From positions 62,001-126,000 of the forward strand of contig CAWGYT010000020.1 in NCBI GenBank assembly GCA_963826795.1: a DNA stretch of 64,000 nt, given 5' to 3'. The notes under the pieces were generated by a model. It worked only from the letters and a program-made list of their open reading frames with translations. It made no database searches and had not been told where the DNA came from. This stretch comes from CAWGYT01 sp963826795. GTDB lineage: Bacteria > Planctomycetota > Planctomycetia > Pirellulales > Pirellulaceae. Both the position numbers and the translations under genes were made by a program. This document shows positions 59,524-64,000 of the stretch, piece after piece; the stretch's first letter is position 1, and every line of letters starts with the position of its first letter.

Positions 59524-60445
59524 GTGAGGGTGAGTTCGCGACACGACCCTTCGCCCCTCATCCGGCCTGCGGCCACCTTCTCCCCGCCGGGGAGAAGGGA
59601 CAGGATCGTGTCACCTCTCCACCGTGTCACCTCTCCACCGTGTCACCTCTCCACCGTGTCACCTCTCCCGAGACCGGGAGAGGTCGCGGCAAAGCCGCGG
59701 GTGAGGGTTCATCCGCGACGCGACCCTTCGCCCCTCATCCGGCCTGCGGCCACCTTCTCCCCGCCGGGGAGAAGGGACAGGATCGTGTCACCTCTCCACC
59801 GTGTCATCTCTCCACCGTGTCACCTCTCCCGAGACCGGGAGAGGTCGCGGCAAAGCCGCGGGTGAGGGTTCATCCGCGACGCGACCCTTCGCCCCTCATC
59901 CGGCCTGCGGCCACCTTCTCCCCGCCGGGGAGAAGGGACAGGATCGTGTCACCTCTCCACCGTGTCACCTCTCCCGAGACCGGGAGAGGTCGCGGCAAAG
60001 CCGCGGGTGAGGGTTCATCCGGGACGCGACCTTCGCCCCTCATCCGGCCTGCGGCCACCTTCTCCCCCGCGGGGAGAAGGGACAGGATCGTGTCACCTCT
60101 CCACCGTGTCACCTCTCCACCGTGTCACCTCTCCACCGTGTCATCTCTCCACCGTGTCACCTCTCCCGAGACCGGGAGAGGTCGCGGCAAAGCCGCGGGT
60201 GAGGGTTCGTCCGGGACGCGACCCTCGCCCCTCATCCGGCCTGCGGCCACCTTCTCCCCGCCGGGGAGAAGGGACAGGATCGTGTCACCTCTCCACTGTG
60301 TCACCTCTCCACCGTGTCACCTCTCCCGAGACCGGGAGAGGTCGCGGCAAAGCCGCGGGTGAGGGTTCATCCGCGACGCGACCCTTCGCCCCTCATCCGG
60401 CCTGCGGCCACCTTCTCCCCCGCGGGGAGAAGGGACAGGATCGAC
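59524..60445. repeat. Nested tandem array: six ~145-192-bp units containing variable 16-bp subunits
   Basis: Units begin at 59524, 59701, 59862, 60007, 60199 and 60359 (GTGAGGGTT). Lengths 177, 161, 145, 192 and 160 bp differ by the number (4, 3, 2, 5, 3) of GTGTCACCTCTCCACC copies, so a 16-bp VNTR sits inside a larger tandem repeat. Each unit also has the CGGCCTGCGGCCACCTTCTC/GGGGAGAAGG hairpin. The last unit is truncated and fused to the end of the dockerin gene. Confidence 0.9.
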
Positions 60446-62449
60446 CGGCGGCAGCGAGGACGGGCCCGGCAGGTCGCTCGAGTCGTTCTGTTCACGTGCA
60501 AACACGTCGTCCACGGCGGAGGCGACGAGAGGGTCCGGCTGATTGCGAGAAGCGATTGCTGTCGCCGAGCCGTACTCTGACTGCCGAGCTCCCAGGACGT
60601 AGCCGCCTGACTGGAATGCAAGGACCAAGTCGGAGGTGTCAAAGTAGCCGTCCGTGTTCCAGTCACCCTCCGACCAAAGGGCGGGCTGATTCGTTTCATA
60701 TCGACCGAACTGAAACACCTGGACGAGGTCGCTTGAATCGAAGATGCCATCTAAATTCGAATCGCCCGCACGCGCGGGTCCGGTACGTACGAAGCCATAG
60801 ATTGCCGAATTCACGCCCTCGCTGACGGTGAAGTAGGCATCGCCGGAGGTTGCGTATGCGACCGCTTCTCCATTCGGCTCCTCCGGCGTCCCGACCATCG
60901 GCGCGGAATAGGGTTCACCCTGAAAGGCCTGCACCAAACTTGCGCCAAGGCTGCGAACGTAGATCACCCCCTCGTCTTCGTTGCGTAGCAAAATCTCGCT
61001 ACCATCGGGCGAGATGTCGCCGCCAGAGGGCACGTTCAGGCCAGTCGTTCCGATTTCGACCAGCGGAATCACGCGTCCCTCTACAAGCGACTCAGCCGTG
61101 GCTCGATAGATTCGGCTGTCGCCGGTCTCCTTCGCGACGACCAGCAGATCGCCCGTCACGGGATCGACCATCAACACTTCCGCGTCAAGCGGTCCGTTCG
61201 GATAAGTAAACGTGAATGCCTCGAGCTGGGCGCGAGCTACTCTCAGCGACGATCCGGTGGCCGTCGTGATTTGCGGTTCGCGAAAGCGGTAAACGGTAAT
61301 AACGTCTCGCTCGCCATTATTATCGCCGATATCGCCCACGTACACGTACGAGGCGCCGGAGATTGGCCCCGGTCCAACCGCCAAGTCCTCCCAATCGATC
61401 GACTCGACACCGTCGAGCGTGACGGTGATCCGCAGGCTGCCGTCCGCACGAATCGCGAAGACACGGTCGTTGCCGATCCCGTCGTTGCTCGTCCAATAAA
61501 GAGAAGCATTGGCGCGGCTTGCGGCCAGGCCGGACAGTTCGACCAGTTCGGGATCCGTCACCGTTCCGACCATGACAGGATCCGCAAAAGATGGCTCGCC
61601 ACCTGGGGGCTCAATCGAAATCTCAACCGGCTGGCTCAACGGACCAACCTTCATCTCGGGTTCCATGATCGAAACCTGGTACTGATAGGTTTGGCCGATC
61701 GCGACCGAGTCATCCAGGTAGGACTGGCCCGCCGTCACGACCAAGAGCTCACCATTACGGAAGACCGCAAAGTCGCCGGAAGCGCTGGTCGGCGGCGTCC
61801 AACGGACTTCGGCGTGCCGCACGCTCCGCATCGCGCCCTCGACGGACGTCGGCACGGGCCCCACACCGGATGGCGGAATCGTATCGGCCACCCCGGGAGA
61901 TCCTCCCTCGGCGTAGCTTCTCCGCCAAGCGGCGGCGTCGCCAAGATCGTTGGCCACGGTGCTCGGGTCGACAAGCGTCAGGGCATAACCTCCGCCGTCC
62001 GTTTCGGGATACCATTGATCCTCGTATTCGAAGTCCACCACTTCCGTGCCGTCGGCGGTCCGCACTCGAATCCGGTCACTCCGATTACTGAGCGTACCGT
62101 CGAATTCGCCGGCGATCAGCCTTTCCGACCCGTATCGAAACTCGAACGCATCGCGGTTTCGCACAACCACCACGTACTGTTGCGGGCCGAGGGCGATGGC
62201 ATCGAAACGAAAAGCAATGCCACCGGAGATCTCGACATCCGTAAGCGGAATCGCATCATGTCCCGCGTTCGCAAGCTCGACGTACTCGAAATCTGACTCT
62301 ACGAATCCCGCATCGATCTCCGACTCGGTGACCACGGGGTGATACATGAGCTCCGAAACAACCAACGGCGGGACCCCGGACATGGCGAGTCGCCTTTCGA
62401 GCAACTCGAGCGACCTGAATGGACAAGCGACGCGCCGAAGGTCCTTCAT
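60317..62449 (-). CDS. Secreted LTD-propeller-dockerin protein with a repeat-derived C-terminus
   Basis: ATG 62449 gives 710 residues. The N-terminus has the planctomycete leader LELLERRLAMSG, then a lamin-tail domain (LVVSELMYHPVVTESEIDAG, DFEYVELANAG). A fibronectin-like segment follows, then a large beta-propeller-like region (LSGLAASRANASLYWTSNDG, YVYVGDIGDNNGERD, GLNVPSGGDISPDGSEILLR). A dockerin-like pair (AGDSNLDGIFDSSDLVQVFQ, EGDWNTDGYFDTSDLVLAFQ) and an AVDDVFA tail come next. From about 60445 onward the frame reads through the tandem array, so the last ~45 residues are not original. The natural stop may have been lost by the array. Confidence 0.8.
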   Translation of the reverse strand: MKDLRRVACPFRSLELLERRLAMSGVPPLVVSELMYHPVVTESEIDAGFVESDFEYVELANAGHDAIPLTDVEISGGIAFRFDAIALGPQQYVVVVRNRDAFEFRYGSERLIAGEFDGTLSNRSDRIRVRTADGTEVVDFEYEDQWYPETDGGGYALTLVDPSTVANDLGDAAAWRRSYAEGGSPGVADTIPPSGVGPVPTSVEGAMRSVRHAEVRWTPPTSASGDFAVFRNGELLVVTAGQSYLDDSVAIGQTYQYQVSIMEPEMKVGPLSQPVEISIEPPGGEPSFADPVMVGTVTDPELVELSGLAASRANASLYWTSNDGIGNDRVFAIRADGSLRITVTLDGVESIDWEDLAVGPGPISGASYVYVGDIGDNNGERDVITVYRFREPQITTATGSSLRVARAQLEAFTFTYPNGPLDAEVLMVDPVTGDLLVVAKETGDSRIYRATAESLVEGRVIPLVEIGTTGLNVPSGGDISPDGSEILLRNEDEGVIYVRSLGASLVQAFQGEPYSAPMVGTPEEPNGEAVAYATSGDAYFTVSEGVNSAIYGFVRTGPARAGDSNLDGIFDSSDLVQVFQFGRYETNQPALWSEGDWNTDGYFDTSDLVLAFQSGGYVLGARQSEYGSATAIASRNQPDPLVASAVDDVFAREQNDSSDLPGPSSLPPVDPVPSPRGGEGGRRPDEGRRVASRMNPHPRLCRDLSRSRER

Positions 62450-62986
62450 GCGTTCGATTCCCGAGTTCTCACGAAGTGCAAGTGCCCAACAAAGTCGCTC
62501 GTGTGACCGCCGCCAGCCGATCCAAAATTGCGGCTGTTAAACCGCCTTTACGCGTCGAAGCTTTCGTCCGTATCTGGAGCGCTAAACCCTCCCCAAGTGG
62601 ACGCATCACGATGACGAGCCAACAAACCTTGACCTCAGCCGGCCTCGTTCCGTTGGACGCCCGTAGCCTCTCACGCTGGCAACGCGACATCCCTTCTAGA
62701 AAACCGCAAGCCCGCGGTGGTGAATTGTATGCAGCACGTCCGCAACGCCAAACGCGATTTCACGCGAGTGCCCCCTGCCGGCTGACAGGAAATCGGAGAT
62801 TTTCCTTTTGGCTCGACTTGCGATAAACTCGGGCCACCGCGGACCGAGGCGTGAAGGTGTCGCCACGCGACGCAGGCAGCCCAGAATGGCGGCAAACCGC
62901 AGGCCGACGGAAAGTGGTCCGACGCGGGCGTTTGCCAGACACTTCCTCCGGGTGGTAACGTCTCGCCCGCAATTGGAGACACGCGG
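62450..62986. other. Divergent intergenic region, nothing recognised
   Basis: Between the minus-strand dockerin gene and the plus-strand esterase. Frames exist on both strands but have no family features. Promoters for both genes are expected here. Confidence 0.4.
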
Positions 62987-64000
62987 ATGAACCATCGACG
63001 ACTCGCTGGCCTACTCATTCTTTTGACGTTCACCGAGGGCACTGCCCGTGAACCGAAGGAATACGACAACAACGTCATTTATGACGAAGCGAAGCTTCCG
63101 GCGTACGAGCTGCCGCCGCTGCTTGTTTCGTCGGAAGGAAGACCGATCACGACGGCAGACGAATGGTTCACGCTTCGCCGCCCGCAGATCATGTCGCTCT
63201 TCGGCAATTTGGTTTATGGAACGGTTCCCAACCCGGCGTCGCCCCTGCACGTCACCTGCGAAGTTAGCGAATCCGAGGTGGATTTTGTGAGCGAGCGGGG
63301 AACGCGCAAGAATGTGCAGATTCGTTTTGAAAACAGCCGAGGCAGGGCCCAAATGCTGGTGCTGGTCTTTCTTCCAGCGGGAGTGGACACGCCCGTGCCC
63401 GTGTTCATGATGCACAGCTTTGACGAGACGCGCGGCCAGGGGTTCGATGCTCTTTCGACCCAGCCAGGTCGTTTCCGTAATGGCTGGCCGATCGGAGAAT
63501 TCTTCAAGCGTGGTTACGGGTTGGTCGTGGTGGATCAAAAGGACTTGGTCGGACACAATGAGGTGACGTTCTTGAGTGGAATCCACCCACTTTTCTATCG
63601 CGCAGGGCAGAGTTTTCCCAAGGCATCCGAGTGGGGTGTGCTGGCTGCGGTCGCCTGGGGAGCGTCACGTGCCATGGACTACTTGGAAACCGACGACGCG
63701 ATCGACGCTTCGCGTGTGGCCGTCATGGGGCATTCCAAGATGGGTAAGGCGGCCTTATGGACGGCGGCCCAGGACCAGCGATTTGCTTTGGCCGTCTCCG
63801 CTCAGTCCGGCTGCGCGGGTGCCGCCCTGTGGCGGCGCAAGTCCGGCGAAACACTTGAGAAAATGGTCACGCGATTTCCCTACTGGCTGTGTCGCAATGC
63901 GTGGAAGTTCGTCAATAACGAAGACGACTTGCCAGTGGATCAGCACATGTTGTTGGCCTGCATCGCTCCGCGTCCGGTCTACGTCCACAGCGGCGTGGAG
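62987..64000 (+). CDS. Secreted CE15-like (glucuronoyl esterase type) carbohydrate esterase, partial
   Basis: ATG 62987 follows GGAG by 8 bases and opens a signal peptide (MNHRRLAGLLILLLTFTEGT). The visible 338 residues show an alpha/beta hydrolase of CE15 type: an N-terminal LSL...GNLVYGTVP region, FEIGYF-like IGEFFKRGYGLVVV and the nucleophile elbow VMGHSKMGKAALW (G-x-S-x-x-G-K). AVSAQSGCAGAALWRRKSGE and a conserved CRNAWKFVNNEDDLPVDQHM follow. The catalytic His lies beyond the window end. It would cleave ester links between glucuronic acid and lignin or a related acyl ester in hemicellulose; it fits with the other esterases here. Confidence 0.8.
   Translation, partial: MNHRRLAGLLILLTFTEGTAREPKEYDNNVIYDEAKLPAYELPPLLVSSEGRPITTADEWFTLRRPQIMSLFGNLVYGTVPNPASPLHVTCEVSESEVDFVSERGTRKNVQIRFENSRGRAQMLVLVFLPAGVDTPVPVFMMHSFDETRGQGFDALSTQPGRFRNGWPIGEFFKRGYGLVVVDQKDLVGHNEVTFLSGIHPLFYRAGQSFPKASEWGVLAAVAWGASRAMDYLETDDAIDASRVAVMGHSKMGKAALWTAAQDQRFALAVSAQSGCAGAALWRRKSGETLEKMVTRFPYWLCRNAWKFVNNEDDLPVDQHMLLACIAPRPVYVHSGVE

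Noticed and set aside
59346..60825. Long plus-strand frames of 287-338 residues over the tandem array
   Set aside because: Low-complexity translations of the 16-bp and ~160-bp repeats (HRVTSPE, RPFAPHPACG); one overlaps the oxidoreductase gene.

Overview
The window looks like a planctomycete chromosome, most plausibly Pirellulales-like. Four proteins end in PEP-CTERM signals, two secreted multidomain proteins carry planctomycete-style dockerin pairs and an N-terminal LExRxLL-type leader, and there is a Ser/Thr kinase fused to a SUMF1 domain. Other lineage hints are GQSN and CE15-type carbohydrate esterases, very large secreted/membrane proteins, and the dispersed repeat that translates as REGEAPAEP. 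No rRNA, tRNA or CRISPR array was seen.

Layout. 1-3.4 kb: tail of a probable ECF sigma factor and a kinase-SUMF1-hydrolase fusion. 3.6-10.6 kb: accessory ground with IS66 and SufB remnants, three copies of a 153-bp MITE-like element, two PEP-CTERM genes and two frameshifted genes. 11.0-22.2 kb: two coupled genes for giant proteins built from one module type (IPYEK motif, beta-rich repeats, membrane helices), function unknown. 22.3-25.0 kb: a scrapyard of repeat modules, a group II intron end, an IS4 remnant and a 5'-truncated TPR-sulfotransferase. 25.5-36 kb: a Spy-like protein, a CotH/dockerin protein, an esterase, an EreA/ChaN-like protein, a DinB protein and a HEAT protein. 36.2-38.5 kb: a dense array of duplicated modules. 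38.8-44.3 kb: an operon MFS transporter - SDR - fused E1 alpha/beta - E2 of a 2-oxoacid-dehydrogenase-like complex with no E3. 44.3-45.8 kb: OmpA and kinase fragments joined to a second copy of a 240-bp element. 46-64 kb: a PEP-CTERM protein, a pentapeptide protein, a cytochrome, a DUF2341-LamG-esterase, guaC, an LPG-synthase-like membrane protein, an M48 protease, a RetSat-like oxidoreductase, a nested tandem array, a dockerin protein and a CE15-like esterase running off the end.

Two things stand out. First, an 11-bp sequence, GTAGACCGTCT, occurs at least 22 times on the two strands, only in the accessory stretches. Each copy is followed by its own private tandemly repeated word (GGATACC, TGGTTTGC, GGATTTAGC, GGATCGTGA and others). 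The sites sit where unrelated gene fragments end (sufB, IS4, TPR-sulfotransferase) and bound DNA modules duplicated as exact units (about 70, 579 and 240 bp). This looks like an undescribed repeat or rearrangement system. Second, the IPYEK giant proteins appear to be an uncharacterised multi-module envelope system.

Caution: about 17 otherwise intact genes or gene segments are split by single-base shifts, several in homopolymers, so many apparent pseudogenes may be assembly errors. Similarities to families are from recognition of motifs; no database search was run.
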